Source: Candidatus Cloacimonadota bacterium (GTDB lineage: Bacteria; Cloacimonadota; Cloacimonadia; Cloacimonadales; TCS61). From it: DNA of 8,206 nucleotides. The position numbers and the translations under genes were made by a program. Where the stretch lies: positions 1 through 8,206 of the forward strand of contig DAOVQH010000094.1 in NCBI GenBank assembly GCA_030628755.1. The letters run 5' to 3'. Positions 1-6,345 of this stretch are shown piece by piece; position 1 is the stretch's first letter, and each line of letters starts with the position of its first letter. Below the pieces are notes generated by a model. It was not told the DNA's origin, searched no databases, and was given only the letters and a program-made list of their open reading frames with translations.

Positions 1-707
1 GGAAAATTTGATTTAATCCAATAATAAAGCTCTGTTATCTTAGCAAATTCATGTGGAAGGTCTGAGCCCTTAATCTGATACATATAGTTCTCTGAAGTTT
101 GAACTGTATATTTCTGAAAATGTTCTGAAAATAATTTCTTATCTGATTTATTCAGCATTCTGTAAATCCGCAGAATAACTTCAATAAGAAGCTGTAACCT
201 ACCATAAGATTTTATATTTGAATCTAACATAAACGAGTCTGTTCTGGCAATATTGGTTTTGAGCTTGAGCTTTTTGAGTTGCTCTTTGGTCAAATTATTG
301 AAAATAGATTCAAAAAGATTTATACCTTTTTGGGTATGATAATCCTTTATCCTGTTCTGAAAATTGAAAAGTGTAGGTTCATTAAAAGGCATATCTCCAA
401 GATGAAATATCCCGAGTGCTGCTCTAGTGAGAAGATTAAATTCAATAGATTTGAATAGATGATCGTATATCCAATTACTCTTTTCTTTTAATATTAATGC
501 TGAAACCATTGCATTTATCGGAGCATTGGGTCGACCATTATCTTGACAAAATAATGGAGCAAAAATCTTTTCATCAATATTACTGAAAATGGTTTCATAG
601 AAGCAATACTCAGCTGTCTCTTGAATTTTTGTATAAATTTCATTCATTCTGGATAGATCATAACCGAATATATCTTGTTGTATATGGTTTGAGTTAGTTC
701 TAAACAT
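1..707 (-). CDS. Transposase, N-terminal part (DUF772 / IS1182-like DDE), cut by window edge
   Basis: The frame is open from an ATG at 707 down to position 1, giving 235 codons with no stop; the rest lies outside the window. An AAGGAAA ribosome-binding site sits just upstream. Residues ~55-125 read like the DUF772 transposase N-terminal domain (RPNAPINAMVSALILKEKSN, then FNEPTLFNFQNRI). Residues 156-165 (TDSFMLDSNI) look like the motif carrying the first catalytic Asp of the DDE triad, probably D157. The later catalytic residues would be off the left edge. Such proteins cut and rejoin the ends of their own insertion sequence. The gene points the same way as the glycan operon to its right and begins about 105 bp past that operon's last stop codon. 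The family is recognised by motif only. IS1182 is my best guess; another DUF772 family (IS5-like) is possible. No frameshift is seen in the visible part. Confidence 0.85.
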   Translation of the reverse strand, partial: MFRTNSNHIQQDIFGYDLSRMNEIYTKIQETAEYCFYETIFSNIDEKIFAPLFCQDNGRPNAPINAMVSALILKEKSNWIYDHLFKSIEFNLLTRAALGIFHLGDMPFNEPTLFNFQNRIKDYHTQKGINLFESIFNNLTKEQLKKLKLKTNIARTDSFMLDSNIKSYGRLQLLIEVILRIYRMLNKSDKKLFSEHFQKYTVQTSENYMYQIKGSDLPHEFAKITELYYWIKSNF

Positions 708-728
708 AATTATTTCCTTAATAATTAT
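706..728 (-). promoter_or_regulatory. Possible translation-limiting hairpin over the transposase start
   Basis: ATAATTA (706-712) and TAATTAT (722-728) are perfect inverted repeats flanking a 9-base loop that contains the AAGGAAA ribosome-binding site; the transposase ATG begins inside the stem. All seven pairs are A-T, so the hairpin would be weak. Start-site occlusion is a known way for insertion sequences to keep transposase low. That it works so here is inference. Confidence 0.3.
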
Positions 729-812
729 TACTTTTATGGACACACTAATGTCTGATGGTAATTATGTGTAAAGTAATTTCTCAATTACATTCCAAGGGTT
801 TTTATAGTAAAC
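708..812. other. Junction between insertion sequence and glycan operon
   Basis: This short stretch must hold one end of the insertion sequence, but the terminal repeat cannot be fixed because the other end is outside the window. Two small palindromes are visible. GTAATT/AATTAC at 773-778 and 783-788 has a 4-base loop. An imperfect ACACTAAT/ATTATGTGT pair lies at 742-749 and 761-769. Either could belong to the IS end or to a weak terminator of the glycosyltransferase gene. There is no strong T-run after either in the minus direction. Confidence 0.4.
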
Positions 813-1913
813 TCATTCATATAATTTTTTATAATTATTTAAAAAATCTTTTATATTAAATTTTTCTTCTACCATTTTCCTTGAGTTTTTCCCCAATGAA
901 CTAAGTTCACTTAATTTATCTGGCAAACTTATTAACACCTCTTCTAATTTGTCAATATCATTAATTGAAATAAGTAAACCATTACTATCATTAACAAGCT
1001 CGTTGTTACCTTTAATATTCGAAGCTACAATTGGAAGACCTACGGACATTGCTTCCAAAATCGAAACAGGAAGTCCTTCCCACTTTGAGTATAGAAGAAA
1101 TACATTAAAGTTAAACAACCATTCTATAACATTCGATTGCCAACCAGGTAATAATATCCTATCTAATAAATTCTCAGACTCTACCATTTTTCGACATTTA
1201 GAAAAAAGCTCTCCATCTCCAATAAAAACAAATTTAATAATATCCGTTTTTTTGCATACATTTATTGCAACTTTTATAACATTTAAAATATTCTTCTGCC
1301 TGGAAAATCGGGAAACACTTCCTATTACAAAATAGTCTTTTAAGTTATCCCGCTTTTGGATATTAGAAAGTTCAGGAAGTTGAATTCCATTAAAAATAGT
1401 GATAGCCTTTTCAGCTAAGACAATATTCTTCTTAACTGCCATCTCTCTTTCAGAATTATTTACAAAAACTACTTTATCACAATATTCAGAAGCAATTTTT
1501 TCCATAGTCATATAAAAGAATTGAATGATCTTAGGTTGAAATGGATGGAAGGGAAAACCATGAACTGTATGAATTATTTTTGGGACTTTAGCTAATCGAG
1601 CTGCAATTCTTCCAATAAAACCAGTCTTTGAAGAGTGAGTATGAACAATATCGAATTTATACCTTTTACAGATTTTATAAATATCAAGAAATGCGAAAAT
1701 ATCAAGGAAAGAAATATTTCTTCTTAAAGATTTAACATGTATATAATGATAATTCAATTGCTTTAATTTATCAACCAATGGACCACCTGGTTTTGAGATA
1801 ACATAGATATCATACTTATTCATATCCAACGAAGTTAGTAAATTTAGCATAACATTCTGAGCACCGGATAAAAGTGGTAGTAACTGAATGTGAAGGAGCT
1901 TTATCTTTTTCAT
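813..1913 (-). CDS. GT4-family glycosyltransferase (GT-B fold)
   Basis: A 366-residue protein of usual length for a GT4 enzyme, which transfers a sugar from a nucleotide donor to a growing glycan at the cytosolic face of the membrane. Visible marks are an N-terminal strand and loop with SGAQNVML (residues 16-23), HTHSSKTGFIGR (91-102) and HTVHGFPFH (115-123) in the acceptor-side domain. VIGSVSRFSRQKN (196-208) marks the start of the donor-side domain, and FIGDGE (230-235) follows. The EX7E donor-binding signature is EGLPVSILE, with E279 and E287. Overall it resembles EpsD/EpsF-like exopolysaccharide enzymes. The ATG overlaps the stop of the upstream gene (ATGA) and has no clear ribosome-binding site of its own, so translation is probably coupled. 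There is no signal peptide. The donor and acceptor sugars cannot be read from sequence. The C-terminus (YKKLYE) looks natural, so the insertion sequence just beyond it probably did not truncate the gene. Confidence 0.9.
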   Translation of the reverse strand: MKKIKLLHIQLLPLLSGAQNVMLNLLTSLDMNKYDIYVISKPGGPLVDKLKQLNYHYIHVKSLRRNISFLDIFAFLDIYKICKRYKFDIVHTHSSKTGFIGRIAARLAKVPKIIHTVHGFPFHPFQPKIIQFFYMTMEKIASEYCDKVVFVNNSEREMAVKKNIVLAEKAITIFNGIQLPELSNIQKRDNLKDYFVIGSVSRFSRQKNILNVIKVAINVCKKTDIIKFVFIGDGELFSKCRKMVESENLLDRILLPGWQSNVIEWLFNFNVFLLYSKWEGLPVSILEAMSVGLPIVASNIKGNNELVNDSNGLLISINDIDKLEEVLISLPDKLSELSSLGKNSRKMVEEKFNIKDFLNNYKKLYE

Positions 1914-3181
1914 ATTATATCTAATCTTTGTTCAAGAAAAGTTAGGAATTCTTTTGTCTGGTTTTCTCGTGTATATTGTGATGGAACTCGTCTTTCTTTG
2001 ATTTTATTGCTTTTAATATTTTTATAGATTTTTAGAAAATTATTAGCAATCGCATCGACATCTTCCATAGAGGATACATAATTATGTTTTAAATTTCTAA
2101 GAATCGCTGATGCTTCACCCTCAGGTGGCGTCATTGCAAGTATTTCTTTTCCACTTCGTAGATATTCAAATAATTTGCCCGTTAAAACTCCCCTTCCCCT
2201 AGGGGAAGCAATAAATAATAAAAGAGCATCACTATTCACCATATATTTTATTGCCTGGTTATGAGAAACTTGTGGAACAATATTAATTAACTTCAAAGCT
2301 TTTGAGTTCTGTAATATGTTTATCGTTTCAATATAATAATTCCCTATAAATTCAATTAAAACATCATTGGGCATTTTGTTCTTTCTAATTAGACTTTCTA
2401 AAGCTGTTATAAAGTACTTTGGAGTTCTATGACCATAGAAATTTCCAATATACCTAAAGATTATTTTCCTCGTCTTTTTACTTTTTTGAACATTTTGGAA
2501 ATCATTTTCATCCCAGCCATTATACATAACGTGAATCTTAGAATCTAAATGATTTCCAAACTTTGCAACAATTTCTTCTTTCATCGTTTGACTGATAGTC
2601 GTTGTGACTGTAGAAAAATCCAGGAGTTTACTTTCCCAACCTTCTGATAATTTTTTATGAATTTTTGTTGGAAATTTAATGTATGGATTCAATGTCCAAT
2701 GATCCCTGTAATCAATAACTAACGATTTATTATATCTCCGACACAATTTATATGCTGCAATACCAGCAGTATAAGGTCCAATAGTTGCCATTACAGCATC
2801 ATATTTTTTTGTGAGCAGTAAACTCCTTCCTGCCTTTACTGCATATCTTAACCAACCAATTTTATCATCAATAGGAAAAACATTTCTAATAAATTTTTTA
2901 TATTTCTCTGGAGTTTTGAAATAGATCTTATTGTTATTTTTCTTCCGATTTAACTTTTTTAAAAGTGACATTAAATCTAAAGATGCGGTTCTAATGACAC
3001 TTTCGGCTTGATTTTCTTCTAATAAGTCGTTATCAGATGAGTGAAAAACAATATCCCTAACTGAAATAACATCTGTTTGCCAATTGTATCTCTTTAGATA
3101 TTTTACCAGCTTAACAGGTCTTTGTATGCCAGGTCCTCCTAAAGGTGGATAAAAATAAGCAAACAGTAATAAATTTTTCAT
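1910..3181 (-). CDS. GT4-like glycosyltransferase
   Basis: A 423-residue GT-B-fold protein. The N-terminal YFYPPLGGPGIQRPVKLVKYL-type segment (residues ~9-29) is the hallmark of a subgroup common in surface-polysaccharide clusters. VIDYRDHWTLNP (155-166) and the VMYNGWDENDF region (218-228) follow. GNFYG (246-250) opens the donor-binding domain, and GKLFEYLRSGKEIL (335-348) supplies the conserved Glu (E339). The upstream Glu of a classic EX7E motif is not present, eight residues back being Gly; this is a degenerate form of the motif. There is no signal peptide or clear membrane segment, so it is probably cytosolic or peripheral. The gene overlaps both neighbours by ATGA, lying between the deacetylase-like gene and the second glycosyltransferase in one operon. 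Its role would be adding one sugar during assembly of a cell-surface glycan; substrate unknown. Fold and class are well supported, specificity is not. Confidence 0.87.
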   Translation of the reverse strand: MKNLLLFAYFYPPLGGPGIQRPVKLVKYLKRYNWQTDVISVRDIVFHSSDNDLLEENQAESVIRTASLDLMSLLKKLNRKKNNNKIYFKTPEKYKKFIRNVFPIDDKIGWLRYAVKAGRSLLLTKKYDAVMATIGPYTAGIAAYKLCRRYNKSLVIDYRDHWTLNPYIKFPTKIHKKLSEGWESKLLDFSTVTTTISQTMKEEIVAKFGNHLDSKIHVMYNGWDENDFQNVQKSKKTRKIIFRYIGNFYGHRTPKYFITALESLIRKNKMPNDVLIEFIGNYYIETINILQNSKALKLINIVPQVSHNQAIKYMVNSDALLLFIASPRGRGVLTGKLFEYLRSGKEILAMTPPEGEASAILRNLKHNYVSSMEDVDAIANNFLKIYKNIKSNKIKERRVPSQYTRENQTKEFLTFLEQRLDII

Positions 3182-4896
3182 TTCTTTACAGGATATGTAT
3201 CCATGCTTTTTTCGTTTTTCTGTATCTTAATTCTCACAGTCGTGTCAGCCTTGATATCTGTAAAGAACAGCTTTGCGCTTTTAATCTCAGGTTTAGCCCC
3301 TTCCACTTCTAATATCTCATAATTACCGAATAATGATACAGTAAATTTTTCAAAGCTCTCGGGAAAGTAAACTGATATTTCATTTTCGTTTTCTTTAACT
3401 TCGATACTTTCCCTTTTTCTCCACCAATCGGCAATTTCCATGAATGTTCCCTGAAATACATTTTTTGGCTTAATATTATCTAAAATATAAAAAAATAAAT
3501 CATTATTATAACTAATATCTGTAAAATTCGAGACTGAGAAATTGAAAGTTAACAAACCATTAACAGATTCGATGGATTCAATAATTTCATCTGCTAATAT
3601 TCTTGCTTTTTCATAAGGGACATTTTTTGTTCTAGAAAGTTTTAAAGCCACATCAGAAAATATTAAAGGAACTTCTAGATATTTATTGTCGTATGCTTTA
3701 GAATTGCTTTCCAAAGAGAATAAATAGTAAGGAAATCCGATGCCATACTTAAAGCCAATTTTTTTGCTAAATCCTCGAGAAGAATCGTAAATAAATCCAT
3801 TTTTTTTATGAAATTCAATAGTAATTTGAGGATCAAACCTGTTAAAATTATGCCTGATTCCAATTTTATCTTCTTCAGTAATCTGGCAGATACGGTTTTT
3901 TTGCCTTTCCAGGATATCATTCTTACAGGAATTATACGAACCTAAAAGAGCGATCTCATTTCCTTTATTCAGATTATTCATTACTTCCTTATATACATCA
4001 TTATCCTTAATATTATAATCAATATCCAGAGCAGATTCCGATTCTGTTCCGAAAAAAAAAGTGCTGCTAATCATATGATGATTCTCAATTTCATCTATTA
4101 ATTCAAAATTCCAGTATTCTTCTAAATTTGTAAGAATATACTTTATTTTACTTATAAGGTTATTGATCATATACTTAACTTTGTAAAAAACCAGAATGTC
4201 TTCAAAAGTGCTTTTAATAATAGAACTCAAACTCCATTTTTGAAGTCTATCGACATTATGAGAAACTGCAACTGCAAAGGATTCTGCACCAGACCAATAC
4301 TCCTTTTTTAATAAGAAATAGGAATCTCTTTCAACAATCGAATCCCTGATACATCTTTCAATTAACCAGAGAATTACATTAACATACGGAGTAAGGTGAT
4401 AATCAGGAAAAGATATTTCTGAGTCCGGGACTCTATTATATCTATCCCTGACAGCACAGTTGATTTCATCATACCCTATTAGGTTGAAGAAAATATTTCC
4501 GATGACATCAAAATTATAGAGTCCGTAAAATAAATTTTCTTTTTTATAATAATGTATCGGGGTCTTTAAATCTTTCTTTGAAATAATTGGTATCTTCTGG
4601 ATTAATTTCAAGTCATGGGTATATTCTTTGATTTTTTCTTTTTTCAACATACCAGGCTGGAGAAGATCTGCATCTGCAGGGATAAAAAATATAATCTTAT
4701 TCAATGCAAGAATATATGCTTCTTTAATTGTTGGTTTTATCAACCCATAAAAAAAAAGAATATCATTTTCTAATAATTGATCTAACCTCTTTATAAATTT
4801 GAATTCATATCCAAGAGTATTAAAAATGAAATTAAATGTGTATTGAATCTCATTTTTAAATTTCTTCAGGTCATTATCTATATAAACAGCAATCAT
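3178..4896 (-). CDS. Polysaccharide-deacetylase-fold protein with degenerate active site
   Basis: A 572-residue protein resembling the long polysaccharide deacetylases (DUF7033-type N-terminal region plus NodB-like domain) found in FCB exopolysaccharide clusters. Residues ~1-195 form the N-terminal region, ~205-495 the NodB-like barrel, and ~500-572 a beta-rich tail. Family landmarks align by eye, but the catalytic residues are changed: SHNVDR (212-217) where I expect THDVDR, EIALLGSY (314-321) where the family has a metal-binding His before GSY, IRHNFNRFD (347-355) where RQHYLRFD is usual, and LTFNFS (449-454) where the family ends in WH. It is probably not an active N- or O-deacetylase and may bind glycan or assist a partner. 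I chose the ATG at 4896 because AAGAGGA lies just upstream and the protein then begins MIAVYIDNDL; a TTG at 4914 would add six residues. The stop overlaps the next gene's ATG. It is probably the first gene of the operon. Confidence 0.82.
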   Translation of the reverse strand: MIAVYIDNDLKKFKNEIQYTFNFIFNTLGYEFKFIKRLDQLLENDILFFYGLIKPTIKEAYILALNKIIFFIPADADLLQPGMLKKEKIKEYTHDLKLIQKIPIISKKDLKTPIHYYKKENLFYGLYNFDVIGNIFFNLIGYDEINCAVRDRYNRVPDSEISFPDYHLTPYVNVILWLIERCIRDSIVERDSYFLLKKEYWSGAESFAVAVSHNVDRLQKWSLSSIIKSTFEDILVFYKVKYMINNLISKIKYILTNLEEYWNFELIDEIENHHMISSTFFFGTESESALDIDYNIKDNDVYKEVMNNLNKGNEIALLGSYNSCKNDILERQKNRICQITEEDKIGIRHNFNRFDPQITIEFHKKNGFIYDSSRGFSKKIGFKYGIGFPYYLFSLESNSKAYDNKYLEVPLIFSDVALKLSRTKNVPYEKARILADEIIESIESVNGLLTFNFSVSNFTDISYNNDLFFYILDNIKPKNVFQGTFMEIADWWRKRESIEVKENENEISVYFPESFEKFTVSLFGNYEILEVEGAKPEIKSAKLFFTDIKADTTVRIKIQKNEKSMDTYPVKK

Positions 4897-4947
4897 TATT
4901 CCTCTTGGATACAATCATCAAACACCTATTTATTCACAATATAACAG

Positions 4948-4974
4948 ATAGTATTTTGTTATTTAATTTGTCAA
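4948..4974 (-). promoter_or_regulatory. Candidate promoter of the glycan operon
   Basis: On the minus strand TTGACA (4974-4969) matches the sigma-70 -35 consensus exactly. The best -10 nearby is TACTAT (4953-4948), four of six matches, at a short 15-base spacing; no better hexamer is seen at 16-18 bases. This leaves a leader of roughly 45 bases before the ATG at 4896. If the host uses Bacteroidota-type promoters this reading may be wrong. Confidence 0.35.
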
Positions 4975-5007
4975 CTGTCATTTAATCAAATCAGGGTTAT
5001 AAATGGA

Positions 5008-5036
5008 TTGACACAAAAAATGAAAATTCTTTTAAG
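5008..5036 (+). promoter_or_regulatory. Candidate promoter of tRNA-Lys
   Basis: TTGACA (5008-5013) is followed, after exactly 17 bases, by TTTAAG (5031-5036), which matches the -10 consensus at four of six positions. Transcription would begin a few bases before the tRNA 5' end at 5047. Spacing and location make this the most convincing promoter in the window. Confidence 0.6.
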
Positions 5037-5046
5037 TCCCAAAAGT

Positions 5047-5122
<76 letters not shown>

Positions 5123-5373
5123 TTTACTTTTAAGTAAGTTGTAAGAAAATTACAAATGTCAAATAACAAATTACAAATTATCTCAGCAAGAAGATTGATT
5201 TTTTTCGTGATGAGAACGCTGTTCGACCACGAGCTTGGGACACATTGTGAACAAAGTGAACAACGGGAAGCGAAGTAGCTCTGACAGAGGTGAAACTGCG
5301 TTTCGCCGAATCAGGAATCCCTACGGCTTGTCCCGCCGTATCCGGCAACTGCCGGAGAAGGTGGAGTGTACCA
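5123..5373 (+). repeat. tRNA-derived tandem repeat, copy 1 (251 bp)
   Basis: This unit starts right after the tRNA CCA and ends with GTGTACCA (5366-5373), the same eight bases that end the tRNA. GAATCCCTACGG (5315-5326) matches tRNA positions 5103-5114 exactly, so the unit carries the tRNA 3' end split by about 39 bases. Its left half is AT-rich and holds a small hairpin, TTGTAA/TTACAA (5139-5144, 5150-5155), plus a TTACTT/AAGTAA palindrome (5124-5137). Its right half is clearly more GC-rich than its surroundings. Open reading frames across it on the minus strand arise from the repeat and show no protein-like features. Confidence 0.92.
5333..5364 (+). other. Two-tier hairpin in repeat copy 1
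   Basis: TCCGGC (5341-5346) pairs with GCCGGA (5351-5356) around an AACT loop. Below an internal loop, CCGCC (5333-5337) pairs with GGTGG (5360-5364), with one G-U pair. It lies in the segment that interrupts the tRNA-like tail. No T-run follows, so it is not a typical intrinsic terminator. Confidence 0.65.
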
Positions 5374-5624
5374 TTTACTTTTAAGTAAGTTGTAAGAAAA
5401 TTACAAATGTCAAATAACAAATTACAAATTATCTCAGCAAGAAGATTGATTTTTTTCGTGATGAGAACGCAGTTAGACCACGAGCTTGGGACACATTGTG
5501 AATAGAATGAATAATGGGAAGCGAAGTAGCTCTGACAGATGTGAAACTGCGTTTCGCCGAATCAGGAATCCCTACGGCTTGTCCCGCCGTATCCGGCAAC
5601 TGCCGGAGAAGGCGGAGTGTACCA
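5374..5624 (+). repeat. tRNA-derived tandem repeat, copy 2 (251 bp)
   Basis: Identical in length to copy 1 with nine substitutions and no gaps that I can find (about 96% identity). It ends in GTGTACCA (5617-5624) and again carries GAATCCCTACGG (5566-5577). Sequence after 5624 shares only a short T-run with the start of a third unit, so the array stops at two full copies. Seven of the nine differences fall in one 45-base stretch (5471-5515). Confidence 0.92.
5584..5615 (+). other. Two-tier hairpin in repeat copy 2
   Basis: Same structure as in copy 1, here with GGCGG on the 3' side, so the lower stem is fully Watson-Crick. The single difference between copies in this region changes G-C to G-U and leaves the pairing intact. 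Confidence 0.65.
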
Positions 5625-5995
5625 TTTTTTATATATAACAACGAATCCGTCTCCGTTGAAACTTCGACGGGACAAGCAAGACGAACAAATGAAATTGTCT
5701 CTAAGAATCTTGTTTGGATGAGAACCCTTCTTCCCGAGAGATTCGTCCATACAAAAAAAAATGAATAAAGTTCAAACAAAATTATTAATTTAACGATTTC
5801 AAAGTAAAAACATATTTCATGCATCCCCCGAAAACCAACAGCAATTCTAAAGGTATCCCATTGAAAAACAATAAAATAAAACACAGAAAAGTCGTTAAAA
5901 ATTATTCGCAAAGAAATTCTACATAATATTAATTTTGTTCATCGTGGAAGAATAGAAAATTATTATAACTTGAAGTGTATTATTTTTCTTAAAAT

Positions 5996-6156
5996 CGGCA
6001 TAATATAAATTGCGTTAAGAAATTGGCAATAAACAAACGTTAAGAAAAATCTTCTGTTTGAGTGATTTTCTAATTTCTTACATAGATTCTACTTAGAAAA
6101 TAACGAGTTAAGATTTTTTAGTGGTGTTTGCCAATTTTAGTAATTTATATTCGCCG
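5996..6156. repeat. 161-bp imperfect inverted repeat (long hairpin, MITE-like candidate)
   Basis: Four paired blocks nest in order: CGGC/GCCG (5996-5999, 6153-6156) with AATATAAATT (6002-6011) against 6142-6151; AAATTGGCAA (6020-6029) against 6128-6137; AAAAATCTT (6045-6053) against 6110-6118; ATTTTCTAA (6065-6073) against 6093-6101. A loop of about 19 bases remains. TTTTTCTT stands a few bases outside each arm (5983-5990 and 6161-6168), which might be a target duplication or just low-complexity chance. There is no coding content. It could be a miniature inverted-repeat element, a structured RNA, or an attenuator-like structure. Confidence 0.6.
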
Positions 6157-6170
6157 GGAGTTTTTCTTTG

Positions 6171-6204
6171 CTTCGTTTCTTTTGTCGGTACAAAAGAAAT
6201 GAAG
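6171..6204. other. 15-bp stem-loop
   Basis: Bases 6171-6185 pair with 6190-6204 around a CGGT loop; 14 pairs are Watson-Crick and one (6175 with 6200) is G-T. The core is TTTCTTTTGT/ACAAAAGAAA. No T-run follows on either strand, so an intrinsic terminator is unlikely. It could be a small dispersed palindromic repeat. Confidence 0.65.
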
Positions 6205-6238
6205 ATCAATGCTTGCAAATCTCTTGATGGAAAATCTT

Positions 6239-6270
6239 ATTGCTATTCTTCAGAATAAAAAGAATACAAT
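6239..6270 (+). other. Stem-loop upstream of the protease gene
   Basis: ATTG-C-TATTCTT (6239-6250) pairs with AAGAATACAAT (6260-6270), eleven pairs with one bulged C and a nine-base loop. A T-rich stretch with a T6 run ends about 20 bases later, too far for a standard terminator. It may be a leader structure if transcription starts upstream of it. Confidence 0.45.
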
Positions 6271-6316
6271 GATTTTGAAATTTTTTCGGTTGATGCCTGT
6301 AAATATTAATTTTAAT

Positions 6317-6345
6317 TTGACAAGAAAGACTTCATTTTAATTTCT
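6317..6345 (+). promoter_or_regulatory. Weak candidate promoter for the S8 protease gene
   Basis: TTGACA (6317-6322) is a perfect -35 box about 55 bases before the start codon. No good -10 lies 16-18 bases on; TTTAAT (6336-6341) is a good hexamer but only 13 bases away. This is tentative, and the -35 match may be chance in AT-rich DNA. Confidence 0.25.

Larger units (their letters stand above)
4897..5046. other. Divergent intergenic promoter region
   Basis: About 150 bp separate the minus-strand glycan operon from the plus-strand tRNA gene. The stretch is AT-rich and contains two outward-facing perfect TTGACA boxes, listed as separate features. A short direct repeat (TGTCA-AC-TGTCA, 4970-4981) overlaps the operon-side box. 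I see no gene or terminator here. Confidence 0.6.

Noticed and set aside
721..812. Terminal inverted repeat and target duplication of the insertion sequence
   Set aside because: Only one end can lie in this window, so no partner is available to confirm any candidate.
949..1335. Plus-strand open frame of 128 codons
   Set aside because: It lies antisense inside the well-supported GT4 glycosyltransferase gene and its translation shows no domain-like pattern.
3675..3920. Minus-strand open frame of 81 codons
   Set aside because: It is an alternate frame inside the deacetylase-like gene, with no independent start signal or recognisable motif.
4897..4914. Upstream TTG start for the deacetylase-like gene
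   Set aside because: It would add six residues, while the ATG at 4896 has AAGAGGA immediately upstream and gives a more natural N-terminus. The TTG also has a weak AGGTG upstream, so the choice is not certain.
5123..5155. Intrinsic terminator for the tRNA
   Set aside because: The short palindromes here are A-T rich and lack a following T-run.
5315..5373. A second tRNA gene or tRNA pseudogene within each repeat
   Set aside because: Only the 3' T-arm/acceptor bases are present and they are split; no D arm, anticodon arm or 5' acceptor strand can be found.
5178..5420. Minus-strand open frame of 80 codons over repeat copy 1
   Set aside because: It is created by the repeat; the same peptide segment recurs from copy 2, it shows no protein motif, and it runs antisense to a tRNA-derived sequence.
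5123..5624. CRISPR array
   Set aside because: The two units are 251 bp, contiguous and nearly identical throughout, with no short repeat and variable spacer pattern.
5514..5768. Plus-strand open frame of 84 codons and an overlapping 62-codon minus-strand frame
   Set aside because: Both are by-products of the GC-richer half of the repeat and its flank, with no ribosome-binding site or family resemblance that I can see.
5429..5911. Minus-strand open frame of 160 codons over repeat copy 2 and beyond
   Set aside because: Its C-terminal half is the repeat translated antisense and its N-terminal half is AT-rich spacer; composition and lack of motifs argue against a real protein.
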